DNA of 64,000 bases from Cinnamomum chago (GCA_038049695.1 CP142453.1:36679501-36743500); one strand, 5' to 3'; positions 22,741 to 34,754 are shown, counted from the first letter of the stretch. Numbers and translations: made by a program. The notes: generated by a model not told the origin, from the sequence alone.

Positions 22741-23535
22741 ATATATTATATACAAAATAACAGAGCATATGTGGTTTTAGAATATTTACAACCCAAAGGT
22801 CTTTAAGTTTATAGAAAAATATTTTATTTACATAGGCCCTGTAGTTTAACTCATCACGCCAAAAACTTTCCCCGGTCCATCTACCACGGATCACTCTCCT
22901 TGTGACGTGCTCTCTTACTCAGATACTCATACTACTCCTTGGAAAGTCCACTTACCTACTCCTTGTATAGTCTCCTGGACCGCCTCGACTTCCAGGGTAT
23001 TGGTAAAGGTGGAGTCTTTTATAACGTCAAAAGTTACATTAGAAAAAGTGAGCAAGTAAACTGATATAATAAAGAGGACCAAGATGTTAAAAAAACTAGT
23101 AATTTGTTAGTAACAATGAATATTAGATAAATAATGAACATAGTAATATAAATAAGAAAATAAGATAAAGCAAAAAAAACTAATAAATTGTTAGTAACAG
23201 TGAGTATCAGACAAATAATGGACAGAGTAATATAAATAAGAAAAATAAGATAAGGCATGTTACAAGAACTTTATTAATAGGAGGGCATATCCACATTAGC
23301 TATATTCTCTCAAAAGAGATCATGATCATGATAATGGAATCTTAGACGATACCATCATATGTCATAGCATGACCATTTATCAAAAACAGGAAAATAGGGG
23401 TACCAAAAAGTATAAATACTCCAATTGATAACATGGACTAAGGGGCAGTTAGTATAATAAAAACAAATACAATCCAACTTTCACCCCATTTAGTTATAGT
23501 AGGATTGAAGCTAAGAGGCGTTAATTCAATATATA
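22741..23535. other. Spacer between two Mutator-like elements
   Basis: Remainder of the LTR fossil, then a direct duplication of about 84 bp (23093-23176 and 23177-23257; both read AAACTARTAAATTGTTAGTA and AATATAAATAAGAAAA), then AT-rich DNA. No gene. Confidence 0.6.
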
Positions 23536-24339
23536 TATATATATGGGACCTGAGGAGAGCCTCAACTGGACAAGCTTGTTTTGCTCGTGTGGGGTTAAAA
23601 CGATTAAAAGGAAGGGGGAGTCTCAGGTTTTCATATTTTCCGCCAAAAAAATTAAAGTTCCCCCTTTCAGACCCCCAAACAAATCCAGCGACGAAGTTGC
23701 CTCGCTCTCTCTCTCTCTGATCTCTCTCCCTTTCAGACCCCTAAACGCAAAGCTTCGCTACGATCTCTCCCCCCCCCCCCCCCCCCCACAATCGCACCGA
23801 CCTCTCTCCCTTTCAGACCCCCAAACGCAAAGCTCTCTTGCTCTCTCTCTCTCTCTAGTGCGAGTATTGCGATCTCTCTCTCCCATCTCGCCCCGTCTTC
23901 TCCATCTCTCCCTATCGCTGATGCGTTGCGTCTCTCCCTCTCTTGCTACTGCTCTCCTGATCGCGTCGAGCGTCTCCCTCTTGCTGCGTCGCTGCTCTCT
24001 CCCCCTCTTGTCGCTGCAACCCTGCCTCACGACCGGTATCATCTTCGATCTCCAACACAGAAAACATAGTAAGAAATGGGTTTTGGTGTTGATATGTATG
24101 TGTTATTCGTTGTTTATTTCTTCCTTTCTTTTTCTAATGCTGAAATTTGTTTGGGGGTTTTGTTTTTTGTTGTTTGGCGTCTTCTATCTGCAAGAATGGT
24201 GAAATCCTCTTGCATTTTTTTTTTTTTTTGTTAATCCTCTTTTTATTTAGGTTTCAAGTAGATAAATAATAATACAGGGAAAATGAGTTCAAGGAACCAA
24301 GTTCAGATGATCTAACCAGGGCATAGTGAATCCCACCAT

Positions 24340-24750
24340 ATGTGGGCTTCGCACTGGCATTCATCTGCCTTTACTAAATTTGGTTCAAAATATGTAATTG
24401 AGTCTTATTTTGATCCTAAAGTCGGCAAGACTTGCAAATTCGATGTAGACTATTGTACATTTTATTTGAAGGACCCTCTTTCTTGTTCTAGTTTGGCCTG
24501 CTTAAGGGTTCCAATAATGTCCTTTGGGGCTCATGGTTGGTTACCCATTCTCTTCATCTGGTTGGATTTAGGTTTATGTTGCCTTTTCAATTATACTTTC
24601 AAGTATTTGTATTGGAGTCTATATTGGTTGGGCAAAAAACTGATGTATTGGCAAAGAAAATTTCATGAATCAGTCTCATTAACAAGATTCTATTATCAGC
24701 TGGAAAAAATTGGTAATAGTTTGCATCAAATTAGTCTCATTAATCATTAG
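24340..24750 (+). other. Unassigned open frame (136 codons) inside the Mutator-like element
   Basis: Open frame between the left terminal repeat and the transposase. The protein is rich in aromatic residues, with a hydrophobic middle (about residues 62-95), and matches no family I recognise. A short repeat (AGTCTCATTAA at about 24672 and 24733) lies at its end. It may be leader or non-coding DNA of the element; coding status is unproven. Confidence 0.25.
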
Positions 24751-25196
24751 CGTGATTCTATTCTGTTTCAGCCATGACACTCCCTGGCTTGTAGCTGTGT
24801 AGTAATGTCTTTACTATGAAAATGTATGAACTTGTATCTCCCTCTTTCACTGAATATGTAACTAAAGATATCAATAACATGCTAATAGATACAACCACAA
24901 CCAGAACTTGTATAATCTCAATTGCATTGATAATAAATATCTCAATTGCATGAGCAAGAATAATTGTGATGCTCAAATGTAGCTACCTGATCTATAGAAG
25001 TATTGGCTAGTGTTTCGGATTGTTTTCTTAATATTAGTATTGACAATGAATGATGTAGATTTTTAATAATAATATAAACAGAGAAGAGTAAAGTAGACTT
25101 ACAAATTAGAATTGTATGAATTTTATTGAGTTTTGTGTGCATTTCATGTTCATATAGAGTACTCCATGTTTTAATGATTTGCGATCCAAGTTGCAT

Positions 25197-28079
25197 ATGG
25201 ATATGGCCTCCTCCTCATCATCAGTTGTACATTATCCGATTGTGGATGAAGACATGACACCAAGATTGGGCATGCATTTTGATAATTTAGACGAGGCATT
25301 TAACTTTTACAATGCTTATGGAAAACTCGCTGGATTCAATATAAGAAAAGAATCTAGTAATAGAGGTAAAGATGGGGAGGTTGTATGGAAGCGATTTGTC
25401 TGTTCAAAGGAGGGTAAAATAGATGAGAAGCACTTGATTGGTAAGGAACTTGTTCAAAGACGTCGAATGGAAACAAGATTCGATTGTAAGGCAAAGTTGC
25501 AAGTTAAAATAGATAAGTTAGGTGGTTATGTGGTATCCAAGTTTGTTCCTGAACACTCTCATGCTCCCGCTACTTTAAGTAAGAGATTTATGTTGAGGTC
25601 GCATCGTGAAGTGCCAGAATCAAAGCGACAACTTATAAACACATATGATTCAGCAAACGTGCAATGCAAACAACAAATGTAAGTGTTTGCATCTCAATCT
25701 GGGGGACTATCCAATGTAAGTGTTTGCATCTCAACAAATGTAAGATTTTCTGCCTCCCTTATCTGGAACCTCCTATCCAAAGACACTGATGCAAAAAGCT
25801 ACAGATTTTTGGCTGCTACCTTCATAGATGTTCTCTACCACCTCTGGAAGGCTCGTAATGAAGCAATTTTCGCAAATCGCAGGCCATCTCTTCCCTACAT
25901 CCAATCTCAGCTAACATAGGCCATCTCACTCTCCATGCAGCAGACGTCTGTCGCTTCTCAAAGCATTCATCTGAGTGTCCTTAGAGAGTCCATGAGAATA
26001 GCCACTTGTGTTAATAGTGGTTCTCTGGTTTAGTGCTCCCTTTCTTTTTCTCTCCTTCCTGGTTTTGTTTTTTTATCGAGCTCTGGTTTTGCTCTGAAAT
26101 GAGCTCCTGGAGCTCTGCCTCTCTCTTGTTTCTTCTATTCTTTCTGGTTTCTTTTTATTTTTTCCTTGTATTTTTGTTCCTCTCTCCCCCTCTTCTCTAA
26201 TACAATTTACCCTTTAGCAAAAAATAAATAAATCTGGGGGACTAAACAAAATTGGATTTACAGATACGGATGCCAAGAATCACCACAGGGATGAAAAGGA
26301 AAAGAAAAGGGGGCTAGATGGACCATTGCTATTTCAATCTTTTGAAAACCGCAAAGAAATGGGAAATGGTTTCACATATACCATTGAGTGAGATGCAGAT
26401 AAAAAGATAAAACATGTGTTTTGGGCAAATGCAACATTTCGTTCGGCTTACAATGTTTTTGGTGATGTGGTGACATTTGATACAACCTACAAGACAAACT
26501 GTTACGAACTTATTTTTGCCGCTTTTTGTAGGTTGCAATCACCATGGGCAAACTACTTTATTTGGATGTGGGTTCTACCAAATGAAAAAACAGAGTCTTT
26601 TGAGTGGTTGTTTAACACATGGCTTGAAGCTTCAGAGTCTTTTGAGTGGTTGTTTAACACATGGCTTGAAGCTATGTCATTTGGTCCACCAAAAGGTATT
26701 ATAATAGATCAAGATCAAGATCTGGCAATGACAAAAGCCATAAAGAATGTAATGCCGAACACTGTTCACCGGTACTGCCTATGGCACATTTTGGATAAGT
26801 TGCCTACGAATTTAGGAGGGGTTAATATTCACAATGAGTGTTTAATAGATCAGATTAAAAAATGTGTTCATAACTCTGATACTACTGATTAATTTGAGAG
26901 TTTTTGGAATCCGATCATAATAGACAATAAGCTTATGGAGAATGATTGGTTGGTGGATATATTTAAGATTCGTCATATGTGGGTTTGGGCATAATTAAGG
27001 GAAACTTTTTTTGGTGGCATGTCGACCACTCAAAGAAGTGAAAGCATGAAAGCATTTGTCAAGCAGTACGTACAGTACAAGAATACCCTCCTTGATTTCG
27101 TATTGCGTTTTGATGCTGGGGTTGAACGTCTAAAGTATCTTGAAAAGAAAAAGGATTTTGAGAATAGCAATGGGAGGCCTAAAACGAAGACATGTTCACC
27201 AATGGAAAAACAAATGGCCGAAGTATACACAGGAAACTTATTTTATAAGTTTCAAGATTTATTCACCACCATGTCAGTTGCAGAAGATATTGTTTACGAG
27301 GATGATGTCACCTGTAAGTTCGTCGTGAAAAATTATTCTGATGAAAAGCAAATTGATAGAGGGGTTTTATGGAAAAAAGATGAGAAGCATGCATATTGTT
27401 CCTGCAAGAAGTTTGAATTTGAAGGCATCACTTGTTGTCACATTTTGTCTGTCTTAAAGAGATGTGCTATACTATTTCTACCCGAGCGTTACATTTTGAA
27501 GCGATCGACGAAAGGTGTTACAAAAGATGCATTTGTAGACGTTGTTGAATCGGGTGGATCTATTGGTGTAAACCCATGCTTGGCTCGACATAATCACTTG
27601 TCATGTATGTTTGCAGGGCTTATTGACATAGCTAGTCAATCTAGAGAAGGTTTCAAATTTTTAATCAGTGGTCAAAAGGAATTGGAAATGAAGTTAAGGT
27701 AGCTGACATTAAACAGCCCATCAAATACAAGCATTGATAAAGGGAATGGACTTGTGGATAGTAACTTGATTGAATATCACGAGCCATCGCATGTTGTGAC
27801 GAACGGACGCGCGAAGAGACTTAAATCGTTGAAGGAAAAGGCAACAAAAAGGCGCCTATGTAAGGGTTGCAACAAGCGCGGTGTATCACATGACAAACGT
27901 AATTGTCCGGTGTTGTTGAACAGGTAAACAATTTAATGCGAGTTTTGTTGTTATCCCCCATGTTTCATATACAAATATTACTTATAAAAAAATATTTCAG
28001 GTTAGTTGATGCTGATCCAAGCCAATCACTGGCCTCTATCGATGGAAGTAGAGAAAGTTCTGATGAAAAAATGCAATGA
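25197..28079 (+). pseudogene. FAR1/MULE transposase, decayed
   Basis: N-terminal FAR1 DNA-binding domain (25260-25600): RLGMHFDNLDEAFNFYNAY, then the zinc ligands C (RFVCSKEG), C (RFDCKAK) and H-x-H (PEHSHAP). MULE catalytic domain 26410-26890 has GDVVTFDTTYKTNCY (first Asp), IIIDQDQDLAMTKAI (second Asp) and HRYCLWHI; GMSTTQRSES (27018-27047) precedes a SWIM zinc finger CSCKKFEFEGITCCH (27391-27435). A zinc knuckle CKGCNKRGVSHDKRNC (27862-27909) and a last exon 28002-28079 follow. Start taken at ATG 25197 because the frame upstream lacks one. Damage: stop after 25679, further stops near 26388, 26890, 26991 and 27700, a local frame shift about 26515-26575, a 42-bp tandem duplication (26597-26638/26639-26680), and an L1 insertion. 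Not functional as it stands. Confidence 0.85.
25710..26230 (+). mobile_element. 5'-truncated L1-type LINE inserted in the transposase, 14-bp target duplication
   Basis: AATCTGGGGGACTA is present at 25696-25709 and 26231-26244, flanking a 521-bp insert that ends in an A-rich AAAAAATAAATAA tail. Its 5' part reads FLAATFIDVLYHLWKARNEAIF then NRRPSLPYIQSQ, the C-terminal region of plant L1 ORF2 (the 'IWKARN' segment), then stop and a T-rich 3' untranslated region. Excising it restores transposase sequence on both sides (…SQSGGL / NKIGF…), so the insertion came after the Mutator-like element. Confidence 0.88.
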
Positions 28080-28457
28080 CTTACATTGGTAATTTATTTC
28101 ATACTTTAAGAATTTTTATCATGATGAAACTTGAAGCTTAATTTTCAGAAGCCTTTTCTATCCATAACTGACCTCATGTTGCATGTCTATTTTAGCTCAA
28201 TGACTGTAATGCAAAGAAGGTGCCATCTTTTGCAATGTTTAACACATCAAGACAGCCATCATGGGTACTGTCATTGAGCTCCTTTTGTTATTGTAGGTTT
28301 GATGAAGAATCACATTGAAGAAATGCAATAACTTGCAAAGAAGAATTGGTTTGATTCAGCTAGTGTAGAGATTGTAGAATGTCACATATGTTTCGAATGT
28401 TTCAATTTTGAGTATGTGTTCTTGTAGTACTTTGATGAATGCATGGAAGTTGTATAG

Positions 28458-29081
28458 TCATGTTTTATGTTGTTGACAAAGCACTTGGATGGAATGGATG
28501 GAATTGGGTTTGAGTATCATGTGACAGTTTGAGTATGTCATCTTGTAGTTCTTTGATGAGGTTTGCAAGGAATGTTGTCTAGTAATGTTGCAGTAATTTT
28601 GTTGTAGGGAATGTAATGCATAGAGGGGATTTTGTTGCATCATCAATATATAGCTACAATAATTTGGGTGTTGCTGCTGAAAATTCTGAGTTTCAACACT
28701 TTCTCTCAAAAATTTGATTTCATGCTTCATCTCTTCAAGTAACGTTATCATTTCATCTTCTCTACTTTCGATTTGCACACGTCCCATACTTCGGACCGGT
28801 GAATATTCATTTGCATCCTCATCCATCCAAATCAACAACCCACAACCTCATTCTCCCTACACACAAATTCATAGCAAAAGAAATATTAATTTTTGAGTGA
28901 AAATACATATTAATTTAAGAAGTTGGAATCTATAAACACTTATGTGTAAATCTAGACATTTCCAAAATCTTCGTCCCGGATTTTGGGCCGTACGAGATGT
29001 CTTTAAAATCATATAACCATACTCACATGGGCACTTTGGAGTCCATTCTAAGTTTCGTACCGAAGATGATGCTGACGACAT
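28458..29081 (-). CDS. GRF zinc-finger protein carried by the Mutator-like element
   Basis: Two exons on the minus strand: 29081-28940 and 28846-28458, joined across an 93-nt intron by GT (28939-28938) and AG, with matching phase. The start ATG at 29081 opens MSSASSSVRNLEW, followed by TPKCPCEYGYMILKTSRTA, NPGRRFWKC, then across the junction CGLLIWMDED. This is the GRF zinc finger pattern (C-P-C, NPGRRFWKC, CG(F/L)xxWxDE). A charged segment EDEMITLLEEMKHEIKFLRESVE about residues 80-105 looks like a coiled coil. About 173 residues. Role unknown; in plants GRF proteins of this small type often ride in transposons. It faces the transposase gene, as mudrB faces mudrA in maize MuDR. No stop inside the joined frame. 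Confidence 0.7.
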
Positions 29082-30414
29082 TTGTACGGCTATTCCCATT
29101 ATGGAAAGAAAAAATAAACAAAAAGTCTTTATTGAAAATGTTAACATCAGATAAAAGAAAATGCCAACTGCAAACTTGAGAGGACTGAGTATTTGCTGAT
29201 ACATTGCATTTACATACATACAACATGAATACAAATCCAACCAACATTCAGAATTAAATCTCCACTTCCATTCTATGTGCAACAATATAATCATTGCACC
29301 AAATAAATGGGCTAAATTCCATTTACATTCATACAACAGGAATAGAAATGAACGACAACATCCAGAATTAAATCTCCACTTTTGTTTTGTGTGCAACATC
29401 ATAAGCACTCAATTACAACCCACCACACAAAATAGGCAGCACTCCAACATCTAATTGGACAACATTCCAACAGACTCATACAGTTTATTAGAATTACATA
29501 ACTTCAGGATTCCACTTGTAGACTTTGGGACCCCTATTAGAAATACATAGCTTGTATATTGACGCCTACATCATTATACTATTTTCAAAAACTGTATATA
29601 ATCAAGCCTGTTATATCATTCAAAAATTGTTTATCATTCAAACCAGTGATGAGCTTCAAACTATAGCATTCAAACATCAATCATAACCCACCAAACAGAT
29701 TGCCCATAAAACCTTTTTTGCTCAGAAAAAAAGGCAGCAAAGAACAAAACCCCCAAACAAATTTCAGCATTAGAGAAAGAAAGGAAGAAATAAACAACGA
29801 ATAACCCATACATATCAACACCAAAATCCATTTCTTACTCTGTTTTCTGTGTTGGAGATCGGAGATGATACCGGTTGTGAGGTAGGGCTGCAGCGACGAG
29901 CAGTGGAGAGATGCAGCGACGCAGCGAGAGGGAGACGCTCGACGCGATCAGGAGAGCAGTAGCGAGAGAGGGAGAGACGCAGCGCAGCAGCGACAGGGAG
30001 AGATGGAGAAGATGGGCCAAGATGGGAGAGAGAGAGATCGCAGTACTCGCACCAGAGAGAGATCGGAGCGATTGGGGAAGAGAGAGAGAGAGAGATCACA
30101 TGGGAGCTTTGCGTTTGGGGGTCTGAAAGGGAGAGGATCAGAGCGATTGGGAGAGAGAGAGAGAGAGAGAGAGAGAGATCGCAACGAAGCTTTGCGTTTG
30201 GGGGTCTGAAAGGGAGAGAGAGCAGCTTCGTCGCTGGATTCGTTTGAGGGTCTGAAAGGGGGAACTTTAATTTTTTTTGGCGGAAAACATGAAAATCTGA
30301 GACTCTCCCTTTTAATCGTTTTAACCCCACACGAGCACAACGAGCGTGTCCAGCTGAGGCTCTCCTCAGCTGCAGTTGAGGAGAGTCGGTCCCTATATAT
30401 ATATATATATGAAA

Positions 30415-30489
30415 AATGCTCTTATGAGAGTAATGCTCATGGTACCCTCACCCTTACAGTATCGTGAGAGTTACTCTCATAGGAACATC
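30415..30489. mobile_element. Small MITE-like hairpin
   Basis: GCTCTTATGAGAGTAA (30418-30433) is inverted as TTACTCTCATAGGAAC (30471-30486) around a short loop; TA-rich repeats flank it on both sides. About 75 bp. This type of GAGAGTTACTCTCA hairpin is a common short repeat in plant DNA. It lies immediately outside the right end of the 6.85-kb element. Confidence 0.55.
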
Positions 30490-30494
30490 TCCAT

Positions 30495-33400
30495 ATAAAT
30501 ATATATATATATAATCGAATGAGTATTTTCTGAAAACAATGCATAGCATATATACATTACAAGATATCTGAATTTCAGAAATAAAGATATACAGTAATTG
30601 AAACCTAAATTTTAAATAACCAAAGCTCTCTAAACAATTTGGAATATTCAAAAATTACCATTAAGCAACATGTGTATCTTCAGGGTTAAGAACATTGGTG
30701 TTACTAAATAAATCCGATAATAAAAGACTTAGAATTACACATTACTATTTAATAATAATTATGTGAATTTAAGGTAATCGGGGAGTTAATGTTTGTATTA
30801 GACATCATGTACAATGATTTCCTAGAGTTTTAGGGTTATTGAAATACTATAGAATATCTTTCCAACCTAGAAATCTTGATTTAGAAATTGAATAGTGAAA
30901 AGAAGGTCTTACGGTTGCCCTCACGGTTAGCCGTGGAAGACGACTTTTCAGCATTAAATATATCATAGTATTAAAAAATTATATTAGTTGTAAGTTATAA
31001 AATTTATTTCAAGTTAAAAATCATCATCATAGTTGTTGTAAACTTTATTTCTAGGAAATCATCATACTTAAAACTTTTATTTTTTTTATTTGTAAGTTTT
31101 TCTAAAGTCAGAATTATCATCAAACTTCTAAATTTTATTTGAAGTGGGAAATTATCATCAAAGTTGTTGTAAACTTTATTTCAATAAAATTATCATACTT
31201 AAAAGTCTTAATTTTTCATTTGTAAATTAGCATCAATGTTTGTGCATTTATTGTATTGCTTTCAACTTTATTTCAAGTTGGAAACCGAAGTCTCTAAAGT
31301 CCTTTTCAATTTATATAATAATAAGATTTTCAAAAAAAACATATACTTAAAAGAATTTATAAAAAGGAGCCCATGGGCCGGCTCGGAGTATGGCACGACT
31401 CAGGCCTGCACGTGTGCTGGCAGGGCCCATCATGGCACAACCGGGGTCATGCCTGTGGGCCGACCCCTTCCGTCCTTAGCACAACAAGGCCCGGCCCAAG
31501 CAGGGCTGGCCAAGCCTGTGCATGTCTCTCCAAGGAAACAAGAAGAAATTTCAGAGTAGTTCTTTCTGCCTTTATGTTGTTCCTCGGAATTGATCTTAAC
31601 TATTGATTTTTGCTCTGGTTTCTTCTCTGTTTTGCATAGCTGTAATAGCTCCTCAGTGTTGTATAGTTGGTCATGGTTTCTGGGTTTTGGGCCCTGGCCC
31701 ATTCTTTTGTCTATCTTGTACACTTTGTTACATGATATGCTGTTTGGGGGGTTTTTTCTCCCCTTTTAATATATCTTCTTTGCCTCCCTGTGGAAAACCC
31801 ACGTTTGGCAGTTGTAAATCTACGAAGACTTGGATCTATGGAAATCTTCATTTTTAGGATTTTCAAGTCCGACATACCCTCATAAGTTTTAAAAATCCTA
31901 ATTTTCGCAGCAATATGCACCTTGATTTGAAATCCTCTGTGAGGAATCTCTCTATTCTAGGGGCTGTGAGAAATTCTCAGATATGCGGTTACCGAGTATG
32001 CTCTTCAATATGCTCAAATCCACATCCTATAATCCCATTCCACCCCTAATTTTCTCTTCTGAGATCCTCGTACAAGTCAGCTACTTCAAATTATGAAGAC
32101 AACTTCTACCCTACGCAATGAGACTTCTATGACTTGGATTTGGGCTCCAAAAATTCAGATATGGTAATAATGGTCTTCGATTTTGGACCCACCTGCCACT
32201 CGGTCCAACTCGGGTTCAAATATTATGGACCTGTTAGGCCATAGTCCAGTCATGTCTATACATAAATGTGCAATTATGAAATACCAGGCTGAACTTTTTT
32301 TTTTTTTTTTTTTTAAACGTAAGCAGGATTGGGCCTATTATTTTAGACAAAAGGTGGGGACAATTCGTTGAAGGGTTTGGCTCGCCGAAATCTAGTATGG
32401 GCCCTATTTGGGCCAGACTGTAAATCGGTCGTGGTCCAATGTAACAAACTTAATTGGGTTCAAGTTGAGCATGGTTTTAAATAACGGCCAACAAGTGCAA
32501 GAACCCGACAAGAATATTGGAATGACACTTGATTCTCACCTGTATTGGCACACATTGCTGATGGAGGGTTACAACTAACAATGGCCAATATAGGCTGATA
32601 CAGTTAGTTATTTTGTTTTTAGCTGAAAGTGAAATCTCACTGATAAGGAAAATACATGGAGATACTATAACTTAAAATGAAATCGGCTGAGTGGCAAACA
32701 CAGTTATGGAGCTTCAAAGTTCTTCGGACAAAGACTCCCTCAAATCTTCACTGTGAAAAAGAACGTCTTATAGACCAAAATGCTGAGACAAGAGAAGAAG
32801 ACAATACACTCAATTAACTGGTTAACCAAAATGACTGGACCACAGAAAAAAGGACATGGGCCCTGATTTTCAACCAATTGCAACTGGATCTGGGTTCCAT
32901 CCTGCAGTTAGGATAAGAGTTTTCGAGTGGGTCCAGATTCTAATCTAACATATTAATCAGGTGTGCATCCAGTCTCACCACAATGCCAACCAAAACTTGA
33001 CCAATGCATATCCTTTGATGCCACGGTCGGAGAAACTAAGGCCCACCAGATGAATGACCTGGATAACTGAAGAGAAGGCCTGTTGAATTGCAATTACACA
33101 CCACTCCTCCTTTTGCAGGTCACGTTTATGGTAGATAATAAAAACTTTCAGATTCCTGATTAGAACACGGCTAACAAAAACATTGAGCTCTGATTGATAT
33201 TCCATAAAGACAGCATTCCATGTTACATGATAATGGTTAATATCAGCAATCTTATTCAGCTTTGAAAGCACATTAAAAATAGGAAACAAATTAAATTAGC
33301 AGAAAATGGATTCTCAGCTTTTGTATGTCCTGCTTTTCCTCCTGCCTCTATTTAAACGAATAACAGATCGCTATCTGGTCATCCAAGACTTGTCTCTCCT

Positions 33401-33519
33401 TTTGATCTTGTTCCTGCCATGCCTGTTCGACCCAAAGAATAAAAAGGCAACTATTTCAAATAAATATGAAATTGGAAACTGAAACATTTGAGAAAAATCT
33501 ATATATATATTCATCCTTC
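30495..33519. other. Intergenic region with repeat fragments, no gene seen
   Basis: AT-rich up to 31360; imperfect duplication at about 31015-31100 and 31145-31215 (TCATCAAAGTTGTTGTAAAC type text). A GC-rich repeat fragment with GGCCCGGCCC motifs lies at 31365-31530. A T-run of 21 is at 32298-32318, and a fragment with TGGCCAATATAGGCTGATAC at 32470-32620. The last 200-300 bases should hold the 3' untranslated region of the minus-strand GTP cyclohydrolase gene. Confidence 0.55.
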
Positions 33520-34754
33520 CTAAACCCTGCTGTTTGAAATGGCCTGTAGAAACATCGCCTTCACTGATGGGTCGGTTGAAAATCGACCAATTACGGCGAT
33601 TGTTGCCGTGCTACTTGCAACCTTCTCAATCCCTCTAGAGATCATGCAGATGTGGTTGGCTTCCACCACCACCATTACACCTCCTCCAAACATGGAAGCA
33701 ACAGTCTCTGCAATTTGGCGAGTGAGCCTTTCTTGCACTTGGAGCTTGCAACCATGGAAATGTACTATCGACTCCAAAATGGATCTTTCAATGGTTTTAG
33801 CTCCTTCATGGTAAGAGAATCCAATATGTACTACTCCATAGAAGGGAAGAAGGTGATGTTCGCATTGAGACCAAAAGGGCAGATTCAGCTCGGAATGGAT
33901 CCTGTTTTGGTCCCAATGGTCATCTCCACCTGTTTTCTTACGCATCAAACTGAAATTGCACGGACTCGTTTTACCATTATTGAAACTGTTCAACATCACT
34001 TCCATATTGCACCTTTTGAAGTTCATCAGCCACTGCACAAAACGTTGGGGAGTCCCCACTAACTCTTTCCTCAATGGATCTTCACCCAATGAACAGAGAA
34101 TTGAAGTTACTGCAGCTATCATGGCAGGCTGAGGGTGCCCCAACCCTGCCTTGGAAGGAATTCTACTGCTATGCCCATTGCAGGCCACCACCTCTAGAGG
34201 CTTGGATGGGCACCAACACTGGCTAGAGTACTGTTTGAAATTTCTCTCCATTTTCACACCACTAAGCATTAGAAGTGTAGAGAAGTCACCCCAAGCATCA
34301 CTATTTTCATTTTCAAACACCCCAGAACTGGAACAGACAGAAATCTGTGCCCATCCTTGCATATCAACTTTGGAAGAAATAGTTCGGTTGAACATTGTTG
34401 GGAACTGAATGTGCCAGCATTGAAGGAAGACAGCAACACCAGCTGGCTTGATGCTACTGTGCAGTGCTCTACAGACTTCATCCGCTAGACGCTGTGGATC
34501 TTGAAGCCTCTTAGCAAATACATCTGCAACCCTGGATAGCTTGCTGAGACCTACCACACGTTGCCCAGATGGGATGTAACCCACATGGCACTGGACCTTG
34601 AAGGGAAGCAGACAAGATTCACAATATGAGAAGAGGTCAATGTCTCGAACAACCACAAGCCCTCCAGCCCCTCCTGCATGGCCTAACCCACCATCCAAAC
34701 CAGCTTCTGGAAACAGAGCCCCTTGAACAATATCTTTCACTTTTTGTTGGTAAC
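33520..34754 (-). CDS. GCH1: GTP cyclohydrolase I exon 2
   Basis: A single 1235-nt exon holds most of the N-half (from YQQKVKDIVQGALFPEAG) and the whole C-half. An acidic or irregular linker with CSSSGVFENENSDAWGD separates the halves; the second half begins about HPQPAMIAAVTSILCSLGEDPLRKEL. The phrase pair 'LGEDPNREGLRKTP' (exon 1) and 'LGEDPLRKELVGTP' (here) shows the internal duplication. Frame is open throughout; no damage. Confidence 0.95.

Larger units (their letters stand above)
18171..23300 (-). mobile_element. LTR retroelement fossil (minus strand), split by a Mutator-like element
   Basis: CTGATACCAA at 18171-18180 is the reverse complement of the tRNA-Met primer-binding start TTGGTATCAG. 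The adjacent LTR would end with CA (TG at 18184-18185 on the + strand). LTR-like sequence continues to 18383, is interrupted by the element at 18384-22731, and appears to resume at about 22741, with a TATAAAAGACTCC-like promoter element on the minus strand (about 23013-23026). The family is probably Ty3/gypsy, but this rests on the layout only. The upstream LTR end is not defined. Older than the Mutator-like insertion it hosts. Confidence 0.5.
23545..30393. mobile_element. FAR1-type Mutator-like element (6.85 kb) with long inverted repeats and two facing genes
   Basis: Ends GGGACC…GGTCCC; terminal repeats about 23545-24175 and 29725-30393. The right one carries about 18 extra bases a few bases from its end, itself a CTCCTCAACTGCAG copy of adjacent sequence. 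The flanks are TATATATAT (23536-23544, 30394-30402), compatible with a 9-bp duplication in a TA run. Inside lie a decayed FAR1/MULE transposase on + (25197-28079), a GRF zinc-finger gene on - (28458-29081) and an L1 insertion. Both repeats contain GTAAGAAATGG after a CT-rich tract, a plausible 5' splice donor, so each end could act as promoter and leader for the gene pointing inwards. A 19-C run (23769-23787) is only in the left repeat. Confidence 0.85.

Noticed and set aside
23543-24202. 219-codon frame in the left repeat of the 6.85-kb element
   Set aside because: Ser/Leu/Pro composition from CT-rich DNA; the inverse repeat gives similar but shifted frames. More likely leader sequence.
33539-34408. 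Plus-strand frames across the GTP cyclohydrolase exon
   Set aside because: They are antisense shadows of the well-supported minus-strand coding exon.
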